A DNA stretch of 64,000 nt from Argentina anserina. Lineage: Eukaryota > Streptophyta > Magnoliopsida > Rosales > Rosaceae. A program made the translations under genes and the position numbers. The stretch is taken from positions 15,945,395-16,009,394 of the forward strand of contig NC_065878.1 of assembly GCF_933775445.1 (NCBI RefSeq), given 5' to 3'. Shown in pieces: positions 1-11,977 of the stretch (positions are counted from its first letter, which is position 1; the number at the start of each line of letters is the position of its first letter). The notes under the pieces are model-generated. The model saw only the letters and a list, made by a program, of their open reading frames with translations. It was not told the origin of the DNA and made no database searches.

Positions 1-45
1 GATAAATTTTCTGCTTATCAATGAATGACTTCCTTTGATAATTAT

Positions 46-2018
46 TGATAAAGCGTTGTAAGACGTGTATAATTAACTTTGTAAAATGTCATCGTTAGTA
101 TATAATAAGCAATGATCGTTCAGTCTGTAGAATTGAATGAAACTCTAAACTTTTAGTGTTAACAAATAATGATGGATTTGAGATTGATTATTAACTACTA
201 AAATAAAACCTAAATTATTATATATATGATCGACTTCTTTTTACCAAACTAAACCAGATTCACCAATACACCACATAATTACAAGTTTGATTCTATCGTA
301 CATTCTAATTCATCTGATTACATACTTTTAGACACCAATACAATTAGAGCCTTAGAGGAACATCTAATCATGTAAGATTTCTATTGACGTTTAAGTTGGG
401 CCTCACCTAAATTGCATGCAATCAAACTTAACAACACTTATGGTATAAATCAAACAAGATTACATTTAAACACCAAATCTATGTTGGAGACATGCTTCAC
501 AGTGGCGTCACTCACCATGAGGTACATGTAAATTTCCAGAATTTCTCATTTTAATTAACACAAACCGAACCTACTTAGGGCATGATTCGATTTGTGCCAA
601 TATGGATGATGAAGATAGCACTCAAATACAATTGTATGGACTGCATTCAAGCACTAAATTCGTATGCATATATCTGAAAAATTATCTAAGAGTAAGTAAA
701 AGAAGAGTATAACGCAACAATAGAAATACAAACTTTAATAATTATAAGAACATAGATTCGGCATAGTCTCAAAAACATCTAAAATACAATATGAAAATTC
801 TAAAACAAATACAAAACTAATACTTCCACATAAACAACAACTTACAATCTTCATAGACAAAGAATTGTAGATTAACACAAATATACAAAGCAATAGAGAT
901 GAGTTGCGAGAATCATACGTTGTAGGAACCTTAGAGGTATGACTGCAATATGTGAAACTTGGTGGAGATGATGATTGTCTTAGGGTGGACGACTTGGTTG
1001 ATTTGTGAGTGAAGTTTATGGTGGTGTTTTGGTAGAGCTTTGACTCTTGAATGCTAAGGAGAATTGATGATTTTTCTTTGTGAATGATCTGATATTTATA
1101 GAAGAGTTTTGGCTCCTTGAATATTATAGCTTGGACTTTTTCACCTCAATTTCTTTCACTTATTTTTGTCATTGGTGGGTGCAATCTCCTTTGATCAATT
1201 CCTTCTTTTTGTCCCTTAATTTGGTTGTCTCATTCTTTCTCTCTTGCATTATCTCTTTTTATTTACTTAATCACTCCTTTATCTCTTCCTTTTTCTTTCT
1301 CTATTATTCTTTCACTTATTTTTGTCATTGGTGGGTGTAATCTCCTTTGATAAATTCATTTTTAGGTGTCTCATTATTTCTCTCTTGCATTATCTCTTTT
1401 TATTTACTTAATCCCTCCTTTATTTCTTCAATTTTTTTCTCTCTTTTTCTTTCACTAATTTTCGTCATTGATGGGTGCAATATCATTTGATAAATTAATT
1501 ATTTTTCTCTTTTTTAGGTGTCTCTTTCTTTATTTTCTTCATTTGCTTTTTTTTCTCTATTTTTTCTTCATTCTAGCTACACAATCTCATCTTTAAAATC
1601 TGAAAATAATAAAAGATAAGAATAAAGACAAGTAAGTTACGGAGTATGAAAGTACAATTAGGAAAGTTACGGAATAAGAGTTTCAGTTCAAGTAAGATTT
1701 TCCCAAATGATACGTTTCCTAGTCTAAAAAGGATTCCAAATGCAAGTAGGATTCTCAATATATCACAAATATTATAGAAATTGCGATTAATGAAGACTCC
1801 TAATTTAACTAGGTTTCCTAGTTACACAAGGAATCATACTCTAAATTGGACTCTCGATAATTTATGTGTTTTCAACATGTTTTAATACCAAAATGCAACC
1901 AACGCCACCATATACTCCTAACTTGACTAAATGACTCAATACTACAACAATAAGAGCTAAGCAAAGTAAAACTGGATGTAAAAACATGTTAAGAACGTTG
2001 CATAAAGTGCTCCTATCA
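46..2018. mobile_element. Solo-type LTR, ~2 kb (copy A)
   Basis: It begins TGATAAAGCGTT and ends GTGCTCCTATCA, so it has TG...CA ends. It is colinear with the element at 48666-50612: matching blocks lie near 90-130, 1640-1850 and 1920-2018. No 5-bp target duplication is visible (attat before, cttcc after), unlike copy B, so it may be a recombined LTR or one LTR of a larger element running off the window. No gag or pol reading frame is seen. The first 45 bases of the window hold nothing recognisable. Ty3/gypsy of the Tat type is a guess from the LTR ends. Confidence 0.6.
1155..1545. repeat. Three tandem ~150 bp repeats inside LTR copy A
   Basis: The block 'tttcacttatttttgtcatt' followed by ggtgggtg recurs near 1155, 1310 and 1450 with small changes, at spacings of about 156 and 140 bp. 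The third copy is the most diverged. The array is pyrimidine-rich. The short reading frame across it (1080-1340) simply repeats the same peptide words and is not taken as a gene. Confidence 0.65.
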
Positions 2019-2217
2019 CTTCCTTTGGTAATCAGAAATTGATAATAGAGATCAGGTAATAGAGAGCAGTAGAATCGATCTCTTGGAAACATTCCAATTA
2101 CAGTAATTGCTAGCACGTACAAAGGCTAGTTTGGTAGTATTCCTTTCCGCTGAGAGACAAGATTCCATTGACAAGAAATTTCCGATGTACATGTGCCATA
2201 AACCTATTATATTTGAC

Positions 2218-3065
2218 CAGGGCCGACATTTTAAGGCGAAGCAGGCCTGGGCCTGGGGCTTCCAAAATTAAGGGCCTCCAATTTCAAAGGGATAAAGATT
2301 GGCTCAAATCTCACATGCTATGACCAGGTTGTGTAGAGCTCGTCGAGGGAGAGATAATGGCGGTGGTGGCAATCCTAACGTGGCCGGATTGCGGTGGCGT
2401 AGACGGTTAAAGGTCGCAGTCTCTGGGTTTCTCTGTTTCAAACAAAGAGAATGACGAGTGAGGGAGAGAAGAAGAAATAAAAGAAAGAAGGAAAATGAGA
2501 GAGAAGCTTGTGTGTGGGAGAGCCCACCTTAGGCTCTCCTTTTACTTTAAATTCAACAACGGAAATCAAATGATGAAGATCAAGGAATGAGATTTAAAAA
2601 TGTAAAAAGTGTAATATTTAAAAATGTCACTTAAGCAATCGTAAACTTCGTACATAAGTAGAAAATAACCGAGCGTTGAAAAAATATTCCGCGAATACCT
2701 CCACGTTCGTGACGACAAGTAGTTTAACACAAAAATGATAAACAAAAAATTTGATATCTCGAAAAAATGTCGGTTAATGTGACAACAATGCCGAAAAGAA
2801 AAAAGAAATTTGCAGGACTCACACTCTACTCCCTTAAAGAAATTTTGTTCTCGAAATTAACTTAGTGTCAGAAGAAATGCAGATATGTCTCCCGCATAAG
2901 TGGTCTTATTATGGCTATGCTGTCTCTACTGCACATTCACCACACACACCTCGCGATTATATAATTTCAAACCTGGGACTAAAAAAAGAACAAATAAGAG
3001 GACTTCAGCTTAAAGGCCTCCAATTTTTTTGGTCTTGAGGTATTTTTGACACAGGACCGGCCCTG
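2218..3065. mobile_element. Non-autonomous hAT-like element (848 bp)
   Basis: The ends are cagggccgacat and the inverted ...ggaccggccctg. A perfect 8-bp duplication, tatttgac, flanks it at 2210-2217 and 3066-3073, the hAT hallmark. Subterminal 'gggcctccaatt' words occur near both ends. It has no transposase frame. A relative lies at 52624-53899. Confidence 0.8.
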
Positions 3066-3073
3066 TATTTGAC

Positions 3074-3690
3074 TGTGACTAATCTATGCATGGAGGCATC
3101 TCTTACTATCTGTCAAATTAAGATTCTCACCTCCTTTGTGCAACCGAAAATAGTACTGCACTACCTTCCAGTTCTCTGTCCATTCAAACAGACCTGTAAT
3201 TTTTAACGGTGTCCTGAATAGTGAATACTACTCTTTTTCTCTTCCCCTAAGAAATTTTGAGTGATCGAGGAGCTACTAGAACTGTACGCATTGGCAGACC
3301 TAGCAATGAGCAAGTGTGGGCACATGCACCCACTTAGTTTTGTGTATAGTTGAGAAAATAGGTGATCTAATAGTTGTCATGCTAATTGTTGGCCGAAATA
3401 GGTGATCTAACTGGAGCTTAGAATCAAGATAATATGACGTTATGCCCCAGAACCAAACTGCTCGGTCCGCCACTGATTATACGCATGCACGTTTATCACT
3501 CTCATTATGCTGGATTGTCTATCATATGTAGTTGGTGCTACTTGCTGACTTGTTGATTGATTTGTCTCTTGCATTAATCCCAAGTCGTCCCCAAGAAAGA
3601 TAATCTGGAATTACACAAATCAATATAGATGTCAGGGTCCCTGCTAGATATATAAATTAGAATACTAATAATGCAAATTAATAAAAACCT
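3074..3690. other. Intergenic, no gene seen
   Basis: AT-rich sequence between the hAT-like element and a retroelement remnant. The partly repeated words 'aataggtgatctaa' occur twice near 3357 and 3397. No supported gene or RNA. Confidence 0.4.
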
Positions 3691-5900
3691 GTGTTGGGGA
3701 CTGGGGAGTGTGTTTTTTCAATTCTATGGCGACCTTGGTGACTTGCAGTAGGCTTATGGTTGTTCCCGTGGTGACCGGAGAGGCGGAGAATGAATGTTTA
3801 GAATGTTTAGAATGTTAATCAATCTACAAAATGGCGTTGAAAAGTTGTTTAACTTGCATACTAAAGAATGAAGAGAATTGATTAGTATATAGTTCACTTT
3901 CATATTAAGAATTTAAAAGTACTTAGATGGAATAAACACTTACAAAACTTGTAAATAAGAACAAGAACACAAACACAAACACAAGAGATTGTTGACTACA
4001 GTGGAAACTTTTCTCAAGGAAAACCACTGCGAGACTGAAAGTAGTCTACACTAATCAATCCACTATTGTATAGAAATTGTTACAAAATCAAGTAGAAATT
4101 AAACTGAATCTCTTCACTAAGCAAAACATTGCTCACTTGTTCTATACTAAACAACTCTAAAATAATGAATCAACACAGTAGAAATAAGAGAGAAAGCTTC
4201 TCTCAATCTATGAGCAAATAGACCAACACAAAGGAGCCGCCAATATGAACTCCAAGATCAGGGTTTTTCTTCACAAAGCTGTCGAACAAAGCAACACAAT
4301 AATATTAGAATAACAATGCAGAAAAAAAAAACCACACTATAAAAGAGAAAAGATTCAGTATATATAAGAGAAAGTTCCCCCTTTCTCATTGACACTTGTC
4401 ATTCGAAACCTAGATAATTAAATAAACAAATCATGTTAATAAAAAACAAATTAGTTTAAATAGATAAGTATAAAACTAAATCAAAGATACAGTTACCATA
4501 TCAGCTGTATTTTTTTTTCTGATAGAGTCCTAAACCAACTAGGAAACTCTCATGTTGTATGAAGCACCAAACATAATACCTTCAACCTCCCCCTTTGGCC
4601 TTACATACAACATAAACACGATTTAATTTATGTATCTGCAAGACAAGATTAGTCACAGACAATATAATCAAATAAAGCCTCACAAGCTTTTAGTTCTGAA
4701 CCAATGTTCAAAACCAAAAGAGTTCTTGATATGATCAAGAATCAATTTCCATCCTTTTCTTAAATCACAAACAAAATTCCTAGGCAAAACATAAAACAAA
4801 CATAGTTCCAAACAAAAAGAACAAAACAACCTCTGTGCATATGCACTGAAAACCCGAAAATTGTTCATGCAAAATTAAGAAGGTTCAAATAAAAACAGAA
4901 ATTAAAAAAACTAATGCAACTGATAGTTTGTGGTTCTCCCCCTTGGTGTGTGGAAGGTCAAAGAGGACCCCAACCAGAAGAATTAGGAGTACCCCACCAG
5001 GTGCTAGAACTTGTCTCATGGGCAGCCATAAGTTGAGCATGAGGAGAATCCTCAAGAGGCTGAGGAGGAGGAAGTTGTAGGGCAGGAGGAATTTCAAATC
5101 CAGGAGGAGCAACATCATGATCACGTCGATAGACTACATCATTGATAATCTGACTATGTTCCTCCACACTTCGACGATTGAGTCCACCAACACACGAAGG
5201 ATAGTGAGAACGCACCATCTTGATCCTGCACACTCAAGGAAAACGTGAGAACTGACAAGAGAAAGTAAGATGAGAAGAAAAGATTGAAAGAGATGGTTTA
5301 TATAGAGAGCAACTAGAATCAAACCCTATGACTATCATAGAACCAATCGAATTCTAAAGAAGATACACTTCCGAGAACAACTCAGTCTCTCCTAAAAATT
5401 TGCTCAACTTGACAATCACGCAGCAATTAAATGTTGAAAAGATCAGCATTGATACATTTTCCTCTCTAGAAATTACTCGTTTGCAGGCGGAAGCAATAGA
5501 TTGGGATAAGAAAGGAGTAATTTCCCACAAAGCAACTTATACAAAAATCAAATACAATTTGATCAAAGATATCACATCGTAATCAACTTTCATTGGTCTC
5601 TATTAATCAACAAATCTGAAACAGGCAATCGTCGTTCAAAATGACAAAAACTGTGAGTGTGACAGTGCAAAGATATAGATTATATGGGGTAAAACAGAAG
5701 GAGTGATTAAATTCGCAAGCTATAAGCACATATCTCCCCCTTGTAACACCTTAAAACAAAGCTTGTATCAGACGTAACCACTGAAGATTAATTCTTCAAA
5801 TATTTCCTTTAGAAAAGCTCTTTGAGCAGCTGATCTCAGAACATTGTTGAGTCAATATATGATTTCACCGGGGAGACCAAACCAATCCATTCCAACATGA
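3690..5900 (-). mobile_element. Decayed copia/Sirevirus-like retroelement remnant, 3' part
   Basis: On the minus strand a polypurine run (aaagggggagg, about 4586-4596) precedes a candidate LTR starting TGAAGGTATTATG at 4584. Further purine-rich runs of the same kind occur near 4937 and 5740. Repeated polypurine tracts upstream of the 3' LTR are known from Sireviruses. A 91-codon minus frame (4958-5233) is proline-rich and may derive from the region after pol. No RT or integrase motif is visible, the far LTR edge is not resolved, and boundaries are approximate. Confidence 0.35.
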
Positions 5901-8325
5901 ATTGAATACAAAACATGTCTCATTATCATAATAATGATGGAATGAAACAGTAATCCTAGCGATTAAAAAGTTCATAGTTTCTTGAAATGGTGGTCATTAT
6001 CAATCACATTAATTATCTTGACACTCATATTATCGGACCTCCGTAGGCCTTCTGTCAATATCAAATGCACTCCAAAGCTAATTAACCACCAATATATCAT
6101 GTACAAAAGATTGCGATATGTACCAGAAGGCCCATAAGAAAAGAAGAGACAAAAGCTAGAGAAAAATCACCAAAATCCCGTGCTAATCATCCAACATGTG
6201 ATATGTGAACCGGCCAAAACTCACAAAGAAGAGCTAGCTTCTTCTAAAAGAGCCAAAAGCAATATGTATTAGCTAGCATTTGAGCATATGATAATGATGT
6301 TTTGGTCGAAAAAGGGTATGTTGGTAATTGAATTCATGCCCTTGAGAAGAACATCGTCGACCACTCCTTGGAGATATATCGAAGATAACAGATTGAAATG
6401 ATAGGAACGTACTGGCTAGCTGGGTTTGAGCTTTCGATCGAACACCAGCATTGTGGTGGTTGGTGAAATCACAACCATATTTCTTTTTCTTTTTTTAGAA
6501 ACATCACAACCATATTTCATTTTCGGACCAACGTTAATTTGTGTAATGACTCGCGTAAGCCAAATATTGTTCATGTGCATGGTTGTTTTGGCAGTTGATG
6601 AAGTAATTGGCAACTCTATTATACCCTAATAAATAACCAAACTCAATGAAACCATTTGATCTTTAAGTTGTAGGCCGGATTATCTGTGAAATGTTGTTTC
6701 TTAATATATTCATTTTATGTTGTTATGTGATATAATTATCATGATTTCTTATCGTCTAAAGTTGAAGTTCCATTAAAATTAATGTTAGTTATTTTATGGA
6801 TCATATGTACCCCTAGCTACCTAGACTCGTATGATAGGTGTTAATGTCATATACTGCGTTGTGTCAATATACTCCACTATTTGTGTACTGACTTCGTTGT
6901 GCTCCTTGCTCTCTTTCCTGTCATAAGTAGCATAACTCTCCGATGCTTAAGTCAGATAAGTAGTCATTTCTGCAGAGTAACAGTAAGTAATCGAGAGCTT
7001 ACCTTATGAGGTCAAGGGTTTTTACCTTTAATAGTTTAGTTGAGATAGATCATTCACTCATTCTCCGATGTGGGACTTAGTCCAGTTGAGGTGTTCTCTA
7101 GAGCTTCATTTGAGATGCGCGTGTGGGCGCATCCGAAGTTGGTTCGAGCCGTGGAGTGGCTCATTACACAGTTGGTGTAGCTAGCTCCCTGCTTGTACTG
7201 CGGGGTTGGGTTGGGTTGGGTTGGGTTGCTTTTGAGCCTAAGTATGCTAATAGTCGCGCTGATTATGGCTGGGCATAAGCATATGCCAACAATAGGTAAG
7301 AACATAAAGCAAGTCTAAAGTCTGATATGCTCCTTTCATCCCACACTCACATTATCACTCAAATTATCGAGCAAAGTTTCGTATAAATGGTTGGAGACAT
7401 ATGAGCACGACTAACTTATTGTAAGCTTCTTGTTGAAACTTCATTCATGCTGTGAGTTTCCTTTTTAGATTGATGAGGCATTCGACATTGAACCCAACAA
7501 TTAGGAGAGACATTATCTGGCACTAAACCTCCAACATTAGGGGAGGCATTTCACTAAACCATCAGAAGAGGTCATCTTGAAACGTTTAATTTCTTTTCTC
7601 ATATCATGTCCAAACTCTAGGGTTTTTCTTAGGTGGCCGGTGGCCCTGCTGTCATGCTGACATAAAAATGGAAATGTTTGTTTTTCGGTTTTTCCTGTTT
7701 TAGCAAAATTTCACTTGTTCCGTACTTGTGGGAGTTTCCTATCTTACTTCTAGCCATTGTATTAAATCCAGCATTCATTGGTACATAGAAGTAGAAGACT
7801 ATCCTTCTTCTACGAGAGATTTTCTAACGAGCATCATCTTGTTGAGAACTAGTTTATGACTTTCTAATTAATTGTTTATTAGATTTTTTTTTGTTATATT
7901 TTTTCATTTCAACCGTTTAGAGAGTATGTATATAAATATAGATTAAATATACAAATTTTAAATAAATTTAGTGATCGTTAAGGTATTAAAATAGATCAAA
8001 TGAGTGAACGAACCAAAATTGTCAAATTTAAACCATTCGAGTTCATAATGAGTAAATCACATTTAAGAATATCTTAACGATTGTCAATTTTGATGAAATT
8101 TTATATGGATGATTTATTCATATATATCTAAAAAATAAACCGTCAAAATATGACTATGAGATCAAAAAGTGAGTGAATCAAATTATTAGTCCAACAATAT
8201 GGTCCTTATTAAAAAGGTCCATCCTTCGACCACAAATTCACTGTCACTCAAAGAGGGGGAGCAGGGTACATAATGAGTATCCAGCTAATGTCCTAGGCAA
8301 GGGCATAGCCGTAACTTCAGTTGAA
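5901..8325. other. Intergenic region, possible SINE-like stretch
   Basis: AT-rich DNA with no convincing coding frame. At 7050-7235 there is a GC-richer stretch with GGTTCGAGCC (near 7140), which fits the pol III B-box consensus, and a tail of five GGGTT units near 7201-7228. This could be a SINE remnant. The overlapping frames at 6416-6629 lie on opposite strands of the same DNA and show no family features. Confidence 0.3.
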
Positions 8326-8330
8326 CTTGC

Positions 8331-8376
8331 TATAATTTATAAGACACCAAACTGCCTAGGCAATTACATTATAAAT
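8331..8376 (+). promoter_or_regulatory. TATA-like boxes upstream of the ERF gene
   Basis: Two TATA-like strings, tataattt at about 8331 and tataaat at about 8370, lie upstream of the ATG at 8397. The first fits better, because the second would start transcription at or after the first ATG. Motif evidence only. Confidence 0.3.
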
Positions 8377-8396
8377 GGACAGCCAATGCTCTCTTA

Positions 8397-8981
8397 ATGT
8401 ACATGGAGCAACCACCGTTCACTGAAGATGACCCGAGCACTCCCACCACCACCGCTGCCCCAGCCACCACAAGCCAAGAACACGAAACCCAACAACGGAC
8501 CGGCACACGGCACGCGGTTTACCGAGGCGTGAGGAAGCGGCGGTGGGGAAAATGGGTGTCCGAGATCAGGGAGCCACGCAAGAAGTCACGCATTTGGCTA
8601 GGGTCCTTCCCAGTGCCCGAGATGGCGGCCAAGGCGTATGATGTAGCGGCCTACTGCCTCAAAGGGCCGAAAGCGCAGCTCAACTTCCCCGACGAGGTGG
8701 AGGACTTGCCGAGGCCCTCCACGTGTACAGCTAGGGATATTCAGGCGGCAGCAGCAAAAGCAGCACAGGCTATGAAGTCTTCAGGTACAGCTAGAAGCAG
8801 CCCTGATCATCAGGATCATCACCGTGATGTTTTGGAGGACGGTGGCGCAGATGACTTTTGGGGTGAGATTGAGCTGCCGGAGCTAATGAATAGCGGCAAC
8901 TACTCGAACTTTTGTGGTTGGAGTACGTTTCCCGGTGAGGCAGCAGCATTAACATGGCCAGAAGGAGAGGCATGTCTATAG
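8397..8981 (+). CDS. AP2/ERF transcription factor, DREB subfamily (A-4/TINY-like)
   Basis: Single-exon gene of 194 residues. One AP2/ERF DNA-binding domain covers about residues 41-98, from [19 protein letters not shown] to QLNFP. It has the valine and glutamate (family positions 14 and 19) that mark DREB rather than ERF proteins, so it should bind DRE/CRT-type GCC-GAC elements in the nucleus. A basic stretch (RKKSR) follows the second strand. After the domain come [20 protein letters not shown], typical of DREB groups, and an acidic C-terminal region with EIELPEL, like the motif of A-4 proteins and a likely activation segment. ATGs at 8397 and 8403 are in frame; either could be the start. 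The GC-rich gene stands out from the AT-rich flanks. It has no close gene neighbours. The exact subgroup (A-4 versus A-5) is inferred. Confidence 0.88.
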   Translation: MYMEQPPFTEDDPSTPTTTAAPATTSQEHETQQRTGTRHAVYRGVRKRRWGKWVSEIREPRKKSRIWLGSFPVPEMAAKAYDVAAYCLKGPKAQLNFPDEVEDLPRPSTCTARDIQAAAAKAAQAMKSSGTARSSPDHQDHHRDVLEDGGADDFWGEIELPELMNSGNYSNFCGWSTFPGEAAALTWPEGEACL

Positions 8982-9373
8982 GACGATGCTTAATTAGTTG
9001 CTTATGTGTGGTTGGTGTATGATATATGTGCTCCAATTATGTATACCAACTTAGGTAGATGGGTTTGTTGCGCTTAATTATAATTTTGCTAGCACTGTTT
9101 CTATTATATATCCAGCTAATTAAGAAGAGACTTTGGGGTGTTCTGATCCTCAGCCTCAGCTAGCCCTCAGGTTCCAATAACTTTTCAACCTTATTATCAG
9201 TATTAGAATTTTATAGAGAATAATGGAGAAGATGGTAATAATGATATACGGATTAAGTAACCTAATGTGCTCTGAGTTCCCAGAATCCAGCTCAAGGGGG
9301 AATTGTGGATTTCAGGTTTTGGACAAAATATAGGGACTCTTGAGCAGTAAGCTTAGTCTGAAAACCAATCTAT
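8982..9373. other. 3' flank of the ERF gene
   Basis: Likely 3' UTR and downstream AT-rich sequence up to the TRIM element. No further gene seen. Confidence 0.35.
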
Positions 9374-9939
9374 TGTTAAATAGCGACAAGCGTGGTCCGT
9401 GGACCAACTGTACCGATATTGTCCCAATTTAGCCACCTCACAAGTGTTGGGTTTTAATCACAAAAGGCCTCGGTACAATTGGTTATTATCTACACACTTA
9501 TAAGCTTTATTTTCTTTGTCACTTCTTAGATGTGAGATCTTTCCTCTCCAACACGCCCTCTCACGTGCAACCTAATTTTTAGGTCTGCACGTGACAGATT
9601 AACATCCCACATATTGGGATGAAAGAAACTAAGGTCCAGTAACCAACGACACTTAGTGGTCATCCATCGGAAATCCTCCGATGACATGACAAAGTGGCAC
9701 CCAACTCGGGCCCACGAAAGATTGAAGACGCGACTGGAGAGGGACCCGCTCTGATACCATGTTAAACAGCGACAAGCGTGGCCCGTGGACCAACTGTACC
9801 GATATTGTCCCAACTTAGCCACCTCACAGGTGTTGGGTTTTAATCACAAAAAGCCTCAGTACAATTGGTTATTATCCACCCACTTATAAGCTTTATTTTC
9901 TTTGTCACTTCTTAGATGTGGGATCTCTCCTCTCCAACA
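9374..9939 (-). mobile_element. Complete TRIM retrotransposon (566 bp)
   Basis: Two direct 180-bp LTRs, 9374-9553 and 9760-9939, differ at only about a dozen positions. On the minus strand each LTR starts TGTTGGAGAGG and ends TTAACA. Directly after the minus-strand 5' LTR comes TGGTATCAGAGC (rc of 9748-9759), the initiator-tRNA-Met primer-binding site. A purine run (gagagggcg) precedes the other LTR. Flanks tctat and tctac fit a 5-bp target duplication with one change. The internal region is only ~206 bp, so it is non-coding; the 98-codon frame across it is not a gene. Confidence 0.88.
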
Positions 9940-10480
9940 TCTACAAATTCCAGATATTTCAATATCAGATCAGAATGTACTTGCCATATATACCTAAAAT
10001 AATTCTAATTTTGCCATGCAATTATACAGTAATTTGCAGATGAAACAGTATAAGTTAGCTAGAACAAATGATTTCATGAATTACGTACATGGTTGAAAAT
10101 GATGTCTTCCTACTTTTCTTAATTACCAATAATTATGGAATTAGTGCCGTATATTCTCAATTATCTAATTTATGCATAATTCCATCGTAGGTTAGGCCAG
10201 TGATCTTAGGTTCCGTACATGGCTGATTCTTCTTGTGAAGCAAATGAAGCAAGACCTATGGAGCATGTCAATATAACCAACACCGAAGGATCCATATTTT
10301 CTGAATTTGTTTTTTTGTTCTGCGTCTATTAATTTTGTTCTTATATTGCGTCGCTTTAGAGTTTCAAGTTCTAGTTGAATAAGTCACATTCCCAATATAT
10401 ATAGCCACGTAGGAGTGGCAATAAACTATTGACAGTGTGTAGATCGAACACCCTCTTAGAGTCTTAGCAAGTTTGGCCCA
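9940..10480. other. Intergenic, no gene seen
   Basis: AT-rich sequence with no supported feature. Confidence 0.35.
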
Positions 10481-10880
10481 AGTTTTTGTCAGATTATGAG
10501 TTTAAATTATCAAATGATCTGATCAAGTTGTTTGGTGAATCAACTTATTTCTTAAGTTCACAAACACCAATGCAACTTTCAGATAGATTATAGGTGTGTT
10601 TGGTCCCGAGTTTGACCTATATTATTGATATAAATTTTCAAATAATATGACCAAGGTGTTTGATGAATCAACTTATTTCCTAATTTCACGAACTCCGATG
10701 AAACTTTTAGACAAATTATAAAAGCTGCAAAATGGAGCTTTTAGAAGCTTTTGCTGATTAAATCTACAAACGCATATTTTTCCAATCTCACCTCGAGGCT
10801 TATGAAAACTACAAAAAGAAGTTTTTAGAAAATATTGCTGATTAAATCTGCAAACACATATTATTCAAAACGAACCTCGT
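10481..10880. repeat. Internally duplicated MITE-like sequence
   Basis: Two imperfect direct duplications lie back to back. 'ggtgaatcaacttatttc' near 10540 recurs as 'gatgaatcaacttatttc' near 10660. 'ttgctgattaaatct' near 10752 recurs near 10835. A 'gtgtgtttggtcccgag' string near 10595 resembles MITE ends. Termini and target duplication could not be fixed. Confidence 0.4.
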
Positions 10881-11268
10881 GGCCAAACTGAACCTTAGTT
10901 TGTTCTATGTTGCAATCTAAGTGTTGTCAAAGTACTTTCGGTTCTGTAGCTAACAGTAAATGGGTGTAAATACCATTGATTACTTCTAATAATCAATTTT
11001 TGGTAGTGTGAAAAGAACTCGCTTACGTACACTTAACTATATGGGAATGAAAGTTATGAAACCCGTAGATTAATTATGTAAAGAAACATACATAACGGAT
11101 TTCAAACAGTAGTTCGTGATCGATCAGAAGGTTTTGAAGAGTGTTTGCAATTGATTGGAATATGAATTTTAGTTTACACGGCATGATCGATTCGAAAAAG
11201 TACAAAAGAAATTGACTGAACTCATAGACTCTGATATTTCAACCTATATCACCGAAATAAGTTAAACC

Positions 11269-11645
11269 CTAGGAATGACGGAAACGTGCATACACCCACG
11301 TTTCCCGCTTCCGAAGCGGAACCACTACGGAAACATCCGAAAACGCTCGAAAAAGCCCGGAAACGTGCCGGAAATGCCCGGAAACGTGTTTCCAGAAAAA
11401 TGAGTTTTGGAAACGCGAGTTTCCAAAAAATAAAGGTTTTTTAATATTTTTTTTATTTGAGATTTTGAGTTACTTAAACTAAAAATTTGTTATTATAATT
11501 ATTTTTTTGTATAATATATATATATATATATATTTTTTCGACGTTTCCAAAACGTACCCGCTTCCTAAAATTTTTAAAAAACACGCTTCCGCGTTTCTAA
11601 ACGTTTCGTTTCCACGTACTCGTATCCAATTCCGTGCAACCTAGC
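11269..11645. mobile_element. hAT-like MITE with cgtttcc/ggaaacg arrays
   Basis: Inverted ends ctaggaatgacggaa and (rc) ctaggttgcacggaa enclose clusters of ggaaacg-type words on the left and the complement on the right. Flanks gttaaacc and cttaaacc agree at 7 of 8 positions as an 8-bp duplication. The centre is AT-rich with a (TA) run at about 11511-11532. The right boundary is uncertain by one or two bases. Confidence 0.5.
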
Positions 11646-11777
11646 CTTAAACCTAGTCAAATAAGCCAATACTTGCCTGACCGATTGAACTCAAGTCAAC
11701 TAGCAAAGGGACATCCATTATATATCCACAGCAGTATGTATACGCACAGTACGTAGACGAGTGACGAAGGTGGGACA

Positions 11778-11977
11778 CACTACAAAAAAACCTTAGCAAT
11801 TGGCACATTGAAGACACATTTAAATGTGCCTAATACCTATGTGTCCAACCCCCTAATAATTAAATAATTAACAAGCCATTTAGGGAGATTTGTGAAATTT
11901 TAGGGATTGACCACATAGGTATTAGGCATATTTAAACTATATTTAAAAGTGTCTTAATGCTAAATTTTTTTATAGTG
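11778..11977. mobile_element. CACTA-type MITE (200 bp)
   Basis: It begins CACTACAAAAAAA and ends TTTTTTATAGTG, matching CACTA/En-Spm termini. 'acctatgtg' and its complement 'cacataggt' form inner inverted repeats. The 3-bp flanks are aca and acc, a partial match. Non-coding. Confidence 0.75.

Noticed and set aside
7201..7228. Telomere-like G-rich repeat
   Set aside because: The unit is GGGTT, not the plant telomere TTTAGGG, and there are only about five copies.
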